A stretch of 61,001 bases of DNA from Lentisphaerota bacterium (lineage in GTDB: Bacteria; Verrucomicrobiota; Lentisphaeria; Victivallales; Victivallaceae): NCBI GenBank assembly GCA_015061725.1, contig SUVX01000014.1:1-61001 (forward strand), in the 5' to 3' direction. Shown in pieces: positions 27,118 to 36,200 of the stretch. The translations under genes and the position numbers were made by a program. Position 1 is the stretch's first letter. Every line of letters begins with the position of its first letter. The notes beneath the pieces were generated by a model that saw only the letters and a program-made list of their open reading frames with translations, ran no database searches and was not told the origin of the DNA.

Positions 27118-30100
27118 TTATTCAAAGATGAATTTACCGAATCCGTCAGGATTGTGGAAGGTGTAGCTCTTGTGCCACAGCAGCCAGCATTTGTTGCTGG
27201 TCCAATCTGCGCATTTGAACACGTTTGCGTGCCAGACCTGTCCGGAAAGATTTGAGGAAACGCCGGTTCTTCTTGCAAACATTTCAATCGGGATCTGCAA
27301 GCCGAGATACCAGGTGAGAGGACCGGGCAGTTCACCTTTGAGATTGCGGGGCAGCGTTGAGAAACGTTTGACGCTTTTCAACTCCTCTGCGGGCATGGGA
27401 GCCATCTTTTTGATATCGCCGAAGACATGGATTTCATACAGAAGAAGCGTTCCGATACAGTTGCACTCAAAGTTGTAATACGGTCCTGCCGGATCGGGCT
27501 GGACGAAGAACTCCATACAGCTGTCAAGACAGACCATGTCCTGATCGTTTTTGAAGTTGCCGCGGACAAATCTGTCTTTGACCTGATAGAGAACATAGAT
27601 GTATTTGTCATCATACTGGAACTTGGCGCGGGCATCGGGGGGGATGTTGCCGGCGGATCTGTCAAAGTATCTGCTTTCCCAGACCAGACGCAGTTCGGGA
27701 ACATCTTTCCAGCTCTTTTCATTCCAGGGATCGGAGAGGGAAACTTTGCCTTTGGCGCGCTTGACGGTGTAAGTCGATTCCGCTTTTGTTCCGGGCAGAA
27801 GTGAAAGCGTTGTGGCATAAAGATAAGTCTTGTTGCCTTTGGAGTCCTTGCAGGGGATGACGAATTTGCGCCATTTTGAGGGCGTATTTACGGCATTTTT
27901 TGCAAGAGAATAAGTTTCTGTTTTTCCGGAAACGGTGCGGACTCTTGTTATGTTCAAGCCCCAGGCGGGATTCCAGTCCGGATTTTTGCTGCCCTGGGTA
28001 TGGAGAGAAACTTCAATTTCCCAGCGGTCGTTGAAATGTTTGACTTTGGCAAAACTTCTTTCTCTTTCACTTCCGGTGAAACTGCCGTAACGGGCAAGTT
28101 CGTCGGAGTCATTTGAGCCGTCAAGGAAAATGCCTCTGCTGTCGGCAGCAAATGTGAATGCCGTTTTTTCGGGCATATTGTAGTCAATACGGATATGATC
28201 ATTTTCAAAGATACGGCAGTCATCCAATGCGGTTGCTGAAGTTTTGAGTTTTTTCATTTCAGGTTCATAACAGCGGAATGCGACAAAGACACGGGAACGG
28301 TCTTCGGTGAAGGCGATGGCAAACTCTGTTTTGGGTGCGCCTTTGGCAGCGGGAAGAGTGTGCCATTTTTTGTATTTGGCAAGATTGCAGTCAACTGTTG
28401 CAGTCCAGGGGATGATTTCTCCGGTGAGGGTTCTGCCGCGGGGGGTGCGCTTTGCAAAGATGGTTTTAAGTCCTGCAAGGCTTCTGCTGACGGCCCGGAT
28501 ACGGGTGCGGTAGATGCTCTTTGCCGGTGTTTTGGCAACGGCTTTATTCAGCAGTTCAAAAATCGCCGGAATGTCGCGTTCCATGAGTTGACCGTTTTTG
28601 ACAGAAATGGAACGGTTCTTCGGACGGTCTGAAATGCTTTCAAGCAGATTCATAAAAGCGTACATCTCTTCAGAAGCCGGTCCGAACCAGAGGGTGCAGT
28701 ATTCTTTTGTAAGTGCGGCAAGGTCAAGATCGGGATCCCACAAAAGTTTGCTGTTGACGTAATACATGAAGTGCATCAGCGGGATTTCTGCAAGTTTTTT
28801 ACTCTTTGAGTCAACGGAAGCATCCATGAGGAAACCTGAGATGAAGTCCTTTTGTGCCTTACGCACTTCCTGAAGTTTGCGGGGGAAGGTGTAACCCTGA
28901 CGGATGGCACTGTCGCATGAAAATTCATTCCACCATTCAAGCTGTTCAACCTTTTTCACCTTGAAGAATTTGCTGATTGCCGGCAGCTGAGCCAGATATT
29001 TTTTGCGGTTTTTTGCTGCGGCGTAATTGACCGGAGAAATACCGGTGGGCAGATATCCCAGTACAGCCGGGTATGTGCCGTGAGAGGGCAGTCCCTTGCC
29101 GGGGAAACTCTGCCAGAGGATTTTTTTGCCCGGATGTTTCTTTGTGACGATCTCTGCGATTTCTCCGTAGGCCTTTGCCATCATGTTGACTTCAGTCGCA
29201 TAAGGATAGGTATTGCCGGGATTGTTTTCACTTATCTCTTTTGCATCACCGGAACCGCGCAGGGCAGGGGGGACGATGTGCAGCGCTGTCATTTCAGGGT
29301 TGGCGTCAAAAAGCTGAATTGCCGCCTGAGCGATCGCCTGCTGAAGAGATTTTTCTGAAAGTTTCGGAAACACGCATCCGTCTCCGGTTAAAAGCTGTTC
29401 ACCGAAACCGTTTTTCGCTGCCCATTCGGGGTGCTGTTTTTCTCCGGCTCTGACGATATCGGCGATAGCAAGCGTACCGGTCTTGGGCAGGGCGGAACCG
29501 GATTTCAGACGTTTGAACCACAATACGGCTTCATTGTCGGTTGAAAGCAGTTCTCCGATACGGTATTCTCTGCGGGCAAAGGCGGCTTCTTTTGTCTCCC
29601 TGAAATCTCCGACACGGATATCTGCAAGTTTGGGGATGATCGTACCGTCTTTGTAAGGAGAATAAAAACGCACGCCCAGATGTTCCAGAAATGCGCTGAC
29701 GGCGTGCATGACACCGTTGTCATCCGCAAGATTGACTTTGAGAGTTGCGTTGATATCTGTTGAAGTTGTGACTGCTGAAACGGCACTGTTTTTGTGCATT
29801 TTTCCGGCAATGACCGCTTTTTTGTGACGGGTTACAGGACCATTGAGAACGATACAGCTGCCTTTGACCCAGATATCGTAGCCTGAGGTTTGGAATGCGG
29901 GGGACTTGTATCCCGCCTTTTTGCTTGCGGAACTTTCTCCCACGCAGAGGAGTGTGGCAGACTTGACTTTTGCGGGCGTTACGATTGCCAGGCGCGCGCC
30001 TGAAATTTTGTGCAGATGTGTTTGCAGATCTTTGGCGGCAAGGACGATTCCCGCATCGGCATTTTCAGAAATAACGATATCCGCACAGGGCTTTCCCTGT

Positions 30101-30171
30101 TTGACGACATCCGCTCCCGCACAGGTCATGACAACCGGCAGCAGCAGTCCGAAACATTTTTGAATTTGCAT
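27118..30171 (-). CDS. Secreted DUF4838 glycoside-hydrolase-like protein with CBM9-like domains
   Basis: A 1,017-aa exported protein with signal peptide MQIQKCFGLLLPVVMTCAGA. Residues ~25-180 resemble the N-terminal domain found in front of GH67/GH20-type barrels (ENADAGIVLAAKDLQTHL, then FLEHLGVRFYSP). Residues ~230-560 form the DUF4838 barrel (KILWQSFPGKG, LEWWNEFSCD). Two C-terminal beta domains look like family 9 carbohydrate-binding modules (ITEDRSRVF-like VFVAFRCYEPEM near 635, and YDDKYIYVLYQVKDRFV near 885). Substrate is unknown; DUF4838 proteins occur in plant or host glycan loci. It is convergent with the U32 gene and divergent from the prepilin-like gene. Confidence 0.8.
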   Translation of the reverse strand: MQIQKCFGLLLPVVMTCAGADVVKQGKPCADIVISENADAGIVLAAKDLQTHLHKISGARLAIVTPAKVKSATLLCVGESSASKKAGYKSPAFQTSGYDIWVKGSCIVLNGPVTRHKKAVIAGKMHKNSAVSAVTTSTDINATLKVNLADDNGVMHAVSAFLEHLGVRFYSPYKDGTIIPKLADIRVGDFRETKEAAFARREYRIGELLSTDNEAVLWFKRLKSGSALPKTGTLAIADIVRAGEKQHPEWAAKNGFGEQLLTGDGCVFPKLSEKSLQQAIAQAAIQLFDANPEMTALHIVPPALRGSGDAKEISENNPGNTYPYATEVNMMAKAYGEIAEIVTKKHPGKKILWQSFPGKGLPSHGTYPAVLGYLPTGISPVNYAAAKNRKKYLAQLPAISKFFKVKKVEQLEWWNEFSCDSAIRQGYTFPRKLQEVRKAQKDFISGFLMDASVDSKSKKLAEIPLMHFMYYVNSKLLWDPDLDLAALTKEYCTLWFGPASEEMYAFMNLLESISDRPKNRSISVKNGQLMERDIPAIFELLNKAVAKTPAKSIYRTRIRAVSRSLAGLKTIFAKRTPRGRTLTGEIIPWTATVDCNLAKYKKWHTLPAAKGAPKTEFAIAFTEDRSRVFVAFRCYEPEMKKLKTSATALDDCRIFENDHIRIDYNMPEKTAFTFAADSRGIFLDGSNDSDELARYGSFTGSERERSFAKVKHFNDRWEIEVSLHTQGSKNPDWNPAWGLNITRVRTVSGKTETYSLAKNAVNTPSKWRKFVIPCKDSKGNKTYLYATTLSLLPGTKAESTYTVKRAKGKVSLSDPWNEKSWKDVPELRLVWESRYFDRSAGNIPPDARAKFQYDDKYIYVLYQVKDRFVRGNFKNDQDMVCLDSCMEFFVQPDPAGPYYNFECNCIGTLLLYEIHVFGDIKKMAPMPAEELKSVKRFSTLPRNLKGELPGPLTWYLGLQIPIEMFARRTGVSSNLSGQVWHANVFKCADWTSNKCWLLWHKSYTFHNPDGFGKFIFE

Positions 30172-30444
30172 GGTTTTTTTTCCTGTATTATATTATATAA
30201 TGTTCAACAGAAGATTACATTTCTGTTACTTTACACCCGTTTGCATAACTTTGCAAGGAGGAATTTTTCTTTTATCGGGATACTTTCAGGAGGTATTTCC
30301 GGAAAAAAAAGCATTTTTTTTGCTTTTTCCGAAAAACAGTTAAAATAAACCGAAGTTTTGCTATTTTTTTAATTCATTTTCGGAGTATAATATATAGTGT
30401 GCTTTTTTATTCACTTTTGCACCATTTGAAGAAAGGGGTTTTAT
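30172..30444. promoter_or_regulatory. Divergent AT-rich control region with a long A/T hairpin
   Basis: A 273-nt spacer between the divergent DUF4838 and prepilin-like genes. TATAAT at 30386-30391 may be the -10 of the prepilin-like gene, without a clear -35. A minus-strand TATAAT-rich stretch lies near 30186-30200. A hairpin GGAAAAA..GCA / TGCTTTTTCC spans 30301-30330. Two AGGAGG-like strings (30255-30261 and 30289-30295) have no start codon nearby. Confidence 0.4.
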
Positions 30445-31269
30445 ATGTCGGAATCAAAAGTTTTTTTCGGTAACGGAGCTGCCGCCCATGGGCGGGTGAA
30501 GCACTCCTGCTTCACCCTTATAGAGCTTCTCGTTGTTATTGCTATCATCGCCATTCTTGCGGCAATGCTCATGCCTGCGTTGAATAAAGCGCGCGACCGT
30601 GCGCGGACGACCAGCTGTCAGAACAACTTAAAAAGTTTCGGAACAGCGATTGGTTTCTATTCTGATACTTACGATGGTTACGGCTTGCCGCAGAGTCAGT
30701 GGAATGCGGTCAACAGATATAATCCCTGGTATGCCTATGCATCGTTTCTGAGAAGATCAGTCGCCCCAAGTGTTTCTCAGGAAGCCTGGGCACTCGGCAA
30801 GTCCATCAACGGTTGTCCCGCCCGTGAGGAAAATGGACGTTTTAATAATTTTGCCGTTGAAAAAGATGACAGCGGGAAAAAAGAGTTTCCCATGAACGAC
30901 AAATACCGCAGTTATGCTCATATTGCTTTGGTGCTTGGAGATATCAAGTATAAAAACTCCTCTTATAAACTTGCCAAAATGAAAAGACCGTCGTTTTATA
31001 TCGGTTTTCACGACAGCGAATCTTATCATAACAGCAACAGTTATTTCTGGAAACGTTATCCGGCGCAGGTTGATGTGTGGTGGACTGATTTCCGCCACAA
31101 TGGCAGAACGACACTTAATGCCGTAATGGTTGATGGACACGTTCAGTCTTTCAACGATCAATCTTCCTGGTTTTTCCTCAGTGAGGGTGAGGCAATCAAG
31201 CATCATCCGTACTGGCGGATTTATCCCGGACGGGCAAAACCGACTCCTGAAATCGGCTGGAAACCGTGA
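30445..31269 (+). CDS. Prepilin-type (type II pseudopilin-like) protein of the H-x-DG class
   Basis: A 274-aa protein with a prepilin leader: HSC before [20 protein letters not shown], so cleavage is expected before F23 with Glu at +5. The residue at -1 is Cys rather than Gly. [20 protein letters not shown] follows as in PVC pseudopilin-like proteins. The C-terminal [21 protein letters not shown] matches the His...Asp-Gly signature of this class. These proteins are numerous in Lentisphaerota and lie beside secreted enzymes; assembly into fibres or secretion by a T2SS-like system is plausible but unshown. GAAAGGGG precedes the start. Confidence 0.85.
   Translation: MSESKVFFGNGAAAHGRVKHSCFTLIELLVVIAIIAILAAMLMPALNKARDRARTTSCQNNLKSFGTAIGFYSDTYDGYGLPQSQWNAVNRYNPWYAYASFLRRSVAPSVSQEAWALGKSINGCPAREENGRFNNFAVEKDDSGKKEFPMNDKYRSYAHIALVLGDIKYKNSSYKLAKMKRPSFYIGFHDSESYHNSNSYFWKRYPAQVDVWWTDFRHNGRTTLNAVMVDGHVQSFNDQSSWFFLSEGEAIKHHPYWRIYPGRAKPTPEIGWKP
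30494..30517 (+). other. Strong intragenic hairpin just before the prepilin cleavage site codons
   Basis: GGGTGAAGCA (30494-30503) pairs with TGCTTCACCC (30508-30517) around a 4-nt loop, inside the codons for RVKHSCFTL. Such a 10-bp stem 50 nt into the message could slow translation while the leader emerges. Confidence 0.6.
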
Positions 31270-31308
31270 TGTCTTAAAAGTATAAATGTTGAATACAGAG
31301 GATTTTGT

Positions 31309-32664
31309 ATGAAAAAGTTTATCGTACCGGCGCTGGTTGCCGCCGGGTGCTGTTTCGCCGGAGAGTTGACCGTAAAGGTCACCACCGATAAGCCCTCGGG
31401 CATTTACAAAAGCGGCGAAGTTGTCAAAGTGACCGCCGTCGCGCTTGAAGACGGCAAACCCGTTTCAGGCAGAACAGTTACCTATGAGTTGATTGCGGAC
31501 GGAAAATTCCGCAAACGCGGCAAGTTTGTCAGCGATGCCGCAAAACCCTTTGTCTGGAAACATAAATTGGCTTACCCCGCCGCTTTGCGGGCAGAATTTA
31601 CCATTCTTGACGCCAACGGCAAACGTGTGCCGTTAAAGAGAGGTTACGATCAGGTGCGTTATGCCGGCGGACGTGTCGGCGCCGTTTCCGACCCTGAAAA
31701 GATTCTCCCTGCGGGAAAACGTCCTGCGGATTTTGATGCTTTCTGGCAGAAACAGAAAGCCCGCCTTGCAAAAGTTCCCATGAAACTGCTTGAAAAGAAA
31801 TCTCTTGAAAAACGCTTGAGTCATGCGATGAAAGCCAAAAGCGAAGTCTGGGATATCAAAGTTTCCTGTGTGGATAACGTTCCTGTTTCAGGTGTTCTTG
31901 CCATGCCCAAAAATGCCAAGGTAAAATCACACCCCGCTATTTTGCTGGTTCCCGGAGCCGGTGTCAGCAGTATCGGCGTTTACAGCAGCACCCGCTGGAG
32001 TGAAAAAGGTGCGATCTGTCTGGATATCAACGCCCATGGTATCCCCAACTTCATGCCTGCAAAATTTTATCAGGATTTGAGAAAAGGCAAACTTAAATCT
32101 TATTATTCAATGGTTTATCCTGACAGGGAAAAGCACGTTTTTGTCAACATGGCGCTGCGTATGCTCCGCGCATTGGAGTATCTCCGCAGTCTGCCTGAAT
32201 GGGATGGAAAGAATCTGATTCTGCGCGGCGCAAGTCAGGGCGGCTGGCACGCCATCATCGGTTCTGCGCTTGACGATAAAGTCACCCTCTGTCTTGCCGG
32301 AGTTCCCGCATTTGCCGATTTTGACGGCGAATTTGCCCCCGTTCAGCGCATGGAAAGAATGCACTTCGGACTGGCTATCCGCAACGCCCACCGCAAACAG
32401 GGCGCCGATGTTCAGAAACTTCTGAAAGCACAATCCTATTTTGATCCTGTTCACTTTGCGGGAAAAATCAAGTGTCCGACCTATATTTCCGTCGGATTTG
32501 TGGATTTATCCTGTCCCACAACTTCTGTTTATGCCATTTACAACAGTCTGCCCGGAAACATAAAAAAAGGTATTCAGTCCCATCCGGCAGGCGTTCATGC
32601 AACAAGTCCCAACAAAATCGGTGATGCCGAACTTAATAAACTTTTGAAAGGAATAAAAAAATGA
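31309..32664 (+). CDS. Secreted acetyl xylan esterase / cephalosporin-C deacetylase family (CE7-like)
   Basis: A 451-aa exported alpha/beta hydrolase with signal peptide MKKFIVPALVAAGCCFAGE. Residues ~20-125 form a beta domain, followed by a typical PADFDAFWQKQKARL linker (~143) that precedes AXE1-type catalytic domains. The nucleophile elbow is GASQGG near 306, the acid region is VGFVDLSCPTT near 395, and HPAGVHATSP near 427 carries the likely catalytic His. CE7 enzymes remove acetyl groups from plant polysaccharide oligomers. The stop overlaps the next start by ATGA. Confidence 0.88.
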   Translation: MKKFIVPALVAAGCCFAGELTVKVTTDKPSGIYKSGEVVKVTAVALEDGKPVSGRTVTYELIADGKFRKRGKFVSDAAKPFVWKHKLAYPAALRAEFTILDANGKRVPLKRGYDQVRYAGGRVGAVSDPEKILPAGKRPADFDAFWQKQKARLAKVPMKLLEKKSLEKRLSHAMKAKSEVWDIKVSCVDNVPVSGVLAMPKNAKVKSHPAILLVPGAGVSSIGVYSSTRWSEKGAICLDINAHGIPNFMPAKFYQDLRKGKLKSYYSMVYPDREKHVFVNMALRMLRALEYLRSLPEWDGKNLILRGASQGGWHAIIGSALDDKVTLCLAGVPAFADFDGEFAPVQRMERMHFGLAIRNAHRKQGADVQKLLKAQSYFDPVHFAGKIKCPTYISVGFVDLSCPTTSVYAIYNSLPGNIKKGIQSHPAGVHATSPNKIGDAELNKLLKGIKK

Positions 32665-33269
32665 AAAAATCTCTGTTCACCTTAATTTGTCTTGCTCTTT
32701 GCAGTGCCGCTTTCTGCGCAACGGTTGCCGTTGAGTTTGATTCCCGCCACAGCAAGATCCTCTCAAAGGAACACAGCGGATTGAAAGTGCTTTACACCAT
32801 GAAAGGTGCCGCCAAAGATTTCTACTTTGAAATGCGCGCCGATAAAGCTGCTCCCCTTGAATGGACAAGCTACACCATCAGTTTTGTTCCCTCAAAGAGC
32901 GGCAGTTACGTCATCGGACTCTCTACCTGCGGCGATACCAAAAAAGGTATGAACGACTGGATCGAATACGATAAAATCGAACTGGTCAATGCCAAACTCA
33001 ACAATCCCTCTTTTGAATTCAAGAGTGTCAAAGGGGATATCTGGGCGTGGCGTTATTACAACAAAGAAACACCCAAAGTCGGCAAGGATGATGCCGCTGA
33101 CGGCAAAAATTATCTGGCGGTCACCCGCAATTATACTGCCCGTCAGGGAATTACGGTCACTGCCGGAAAGAAAGTGACCATTAAATTCATGGCGCGTTCC
33201 GGCGGCATGACGCCCAAAGTCAAGACTCCGGCATTCTTCTCTGATCAGGTTGCTCCGAGAGCCAAATAA
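32661..33269 (+). CDS. Secreted CBM-like single-module protein
   Basis: A 202-aa exported protein (signal peptide MKKSLFTLICLALCSAAFC) made of one beta-sandwich-like module. It contains EWTSYTISFVPSKSG near 70, NPSFE near 113, and AGKKVTIKFMARSGG near 168. This is the same module as residues ~22-205 of the following 1,438-aa protein, including a 42-nt stretch with one mismatch. It overlaps the CE7 stop by 4 nt, so the three genes are one unit. A carbohydrate-binding role is inferred from the shared module and context. It ends without an enzymatic domain. Confidence 0.8.
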   Translation: MKKSLFTLICLALCSAAFCATVAVEFDSRHSKILSKEHSGLKVLYTMKGAAKDFYFEMRADKAAPLEWTSYTISFVPSKSGSYVIGLSTCGDTKKGMNDWIEYDKIELVNAKLNNPSFEFKSVKGDIWAWRYYNKETPKVGKDDAADGKNYLAVTRNYTARQGITVTAGKKVTIKFMARSGGMTPKVKTPAFFSDQVAPRAK

Positions 33270-33287
33270 TCAAAAGGTTTGTCTGCA

Positions 33288-36200
33288 ATGAAAAAATTTT
33301 TGATATTTCTGCTGTTTTCAGCCGTCCTTTCCGGCGCATTCGCCGCAGGCGTTGCTTTGGAACTGGATGCCCGCAGCAGCAAGGTGAAACTGGGAAATAC
33401 CGGGGGACTTTCTTTCCGAAATACGTTAGGCAGCAAGACTGCCAACAGAGAGTTTTATCTTGAAGCGTACTCAAAAGAAAATGCGCCGCTTTCATGGACC
33501 GCATACAGCATAAGTTTCACTCCGGAAAAGAGCGGTTATGTAACGCTCGGATTGAGTGCAACTTACGTTAAAGATGTCAAAATCCACTGGATCGATTACG
33601 ATAAACTTGAAATTATCAACGCCAAAATAGACAACCCCTCTTTTGAACAGTTGAGCTGGAAAAAAGAGTTTTTCCATTGGCGTTACTACACCAAACAGAG
33701 TTTTCTTGCGGATCAGAAAGATGCCGCTGACGGAAAAAATTATGTCCGTGTCAGCCGTTCTTATCCCGCGCGCCAGTCTATTGCCGTCACTGCCGGAAAG
33801 AAAGTGACCATCAAATTCATGGCGCGTTCCGGAGGCGCAACCGTCCGTCCGACGGATAAAAGTTACCGTTCCGATCAGACGGCGCCGCTTGTCAAACCTC
33901 AGAAAACGGCAGCTCCTGCGGTTTCAGACAACAATAAACCGAATTTCCGCATTGCGTTCCGCGGCGAACCTTTCTTCAACGTTGCCATGAGCAAAGTTTC
34001 TGTCAGCGGCAATGCGGTTACAACCCGTCCTCTGGTCAAAGGCAAGCCTACGCCGTATCATGTCTACATTTTGAGTAAAACTCAGCTTTCTGAAAAATGG
34101 CAGAAATACACCATCACCTTTACACCCTCTCTCACCGGAGAGATCAATATGTATGTCGAGGGTACTCAGCGTGTCGGCAGAAACGGCAACTGGGTGTTCT
34201 TTGACAGATTTGAGGCAAAGGGAACAAAAATCCTCAATCCCTCTTTTGAACAGGTCAATGCCGGAACCTTTGCCCGCTGGATGAGTTATCCCCACAATGT
34301 CCGCACCGGTGTTGCCGGTGCGCCCGACGGCAAAAAAGTTGCGGCAGTGTGTTACGAAAGCGTCATACGTCAGGTTATTTCCGTTGTGAAAAACCGTCCG
34401 GTAACGATCAGCTTTTATGCGAAAAAAGGCGATACGGCAAAACTTGAAAACTATGAACGCAGTGCCAAAGTTCCCAACAATCATCCTGTCAAATACTATC
34501 GTTTCTACGATAAGAAAAAAGCCAAATACCTGCCGCTTGAAAACAAAGGTGTTCCCGGAGAAGCCGTCAAGCCTCTGTATCCCTGGATCAAACTTTCCCC
34601 GCCTCCTGCGGTGACGATCCAGTATCCCGTCAAGTCTGCACGTCCGGGAAAAATGCGCAAGGGAGCAATTGCCTTTGAACTGCTTGAAGAAAGCGGTATT
34701 GCCCGCAGTGTGTTCGTCAAACACGGTTTTCCGTTCAAGCGCGGAGATCTTTTCACGATTGATAAACTTTCTGTCCTGTCCCCTGCCGGAAAAGCCGTTC
34801 CCGCACAGTTCACGGCAATTTCTTTCTGGCCTGATAAATCCATCAAGTTTGTTCTCGCTGAATTCAAGGCCAATTTGAAAGCAAAAGAAAAGTCAAAATG
34901 GAGTCTTTGTGTCAACTCCGGCAAGACTGCGCCTGCTCTTCCTGTTCTCAAATGCATGATGACCGGCGACGGATTTGAAGTTGATACCGGCAGACTTCAG
35001 GCAAATATCAGCAAAAACAACTTCAACTTCCTCCGCAATATCAAGGTGGATGGAAAAGTCACAGGTTCCTTTGATCCCAAGGGACTTGTGATTGCAGACG
35101 AGCAGAAAAAACTCTATTCCTCTTCTGATGTGCCGCTTAAAAAACTCTATGTTGAATCCAACGGACCTCTGGCTGTCACTTTGCGTGCCGAGGGCGAATT
35201 TGAGAACGATATGGGACGTTTCACCTGCCGCATGACTTTCAGAGCCGGCAGTCCTGTTGTGGATTTTTCAATCCGCTATCAGAATATCAAACTCAAAACT
35301 GAGTTCAACGATATCCGCAGTCTGAAGTTTGCTTATGCACCGAAAAAAGCGGTCAAAAAACTGCGTATGGAGGGTGTGAACTGCCGCCGTATTTTCCAGC
35401 ACAATGACGAGAAACTTCAGGTTGACGGCAGATACTTCAACCGCATGATGGGTGACGGCGGTTCTGCCGGAAACATCACTTATGCCCTCAAAGATACCGC
35501 CGAGCGTTATCCCAAGGCGTTCAGTGTTGCGGACGGAAAACTTAATTTTGAACTGCTGCCTGAACAGCCCGATGCCAACTTCGGAAAAGAACTGCCGTTC
35601 TACCTTAACTTTGTTTTCTGCGGCGGACTTTACCGCATGAAGTGGGGCATGGGCTTCACCGAAGATCTTAAAATCGACTTCAGCGGAAAAACCAGCCCTG
35701 CCGAACTTGCGGCAAAGAGTGTTGTTCCTGTCATTGATACGGCTTATCTTTATCAGACCCGCGTGTTCCCCGGAATCCCCAACGGCAAAAACAATCCCTT
35801 TGCCGGACTGGATGCCAAGGCGGTCGAAGCCTTTTACCGTCATATGGATATGAAAGCCAAACAGCGTGAATACGGTTTCCTCAACTGGGGCGACTGGTAC
35901 GGTGAACGCGGTCGCAACTGGACCAACAACGAATATGATTTCGCGCACGGTCTTTTCATGCTCTATCTGCGCACCGGCAACCGTGACGCTTTCCGCTGGG
36001 CAATGACTGCGGCAAGACATCAGGCGGATGTGGATATTGTTCACGCTTATCCCGATTCGGCCTTTGTCGGTGCAAACGTTCAGCACAGTATCGGACACAC
36101 CGGACAGAGTTCTTCAAGTCCCAGTCCCGCCGTCTGGAGCGGCGTTTTCGGCAGCGGCAACAGCATGGGCTGGAACGGACACACCTGGAGCGAAGGTATG

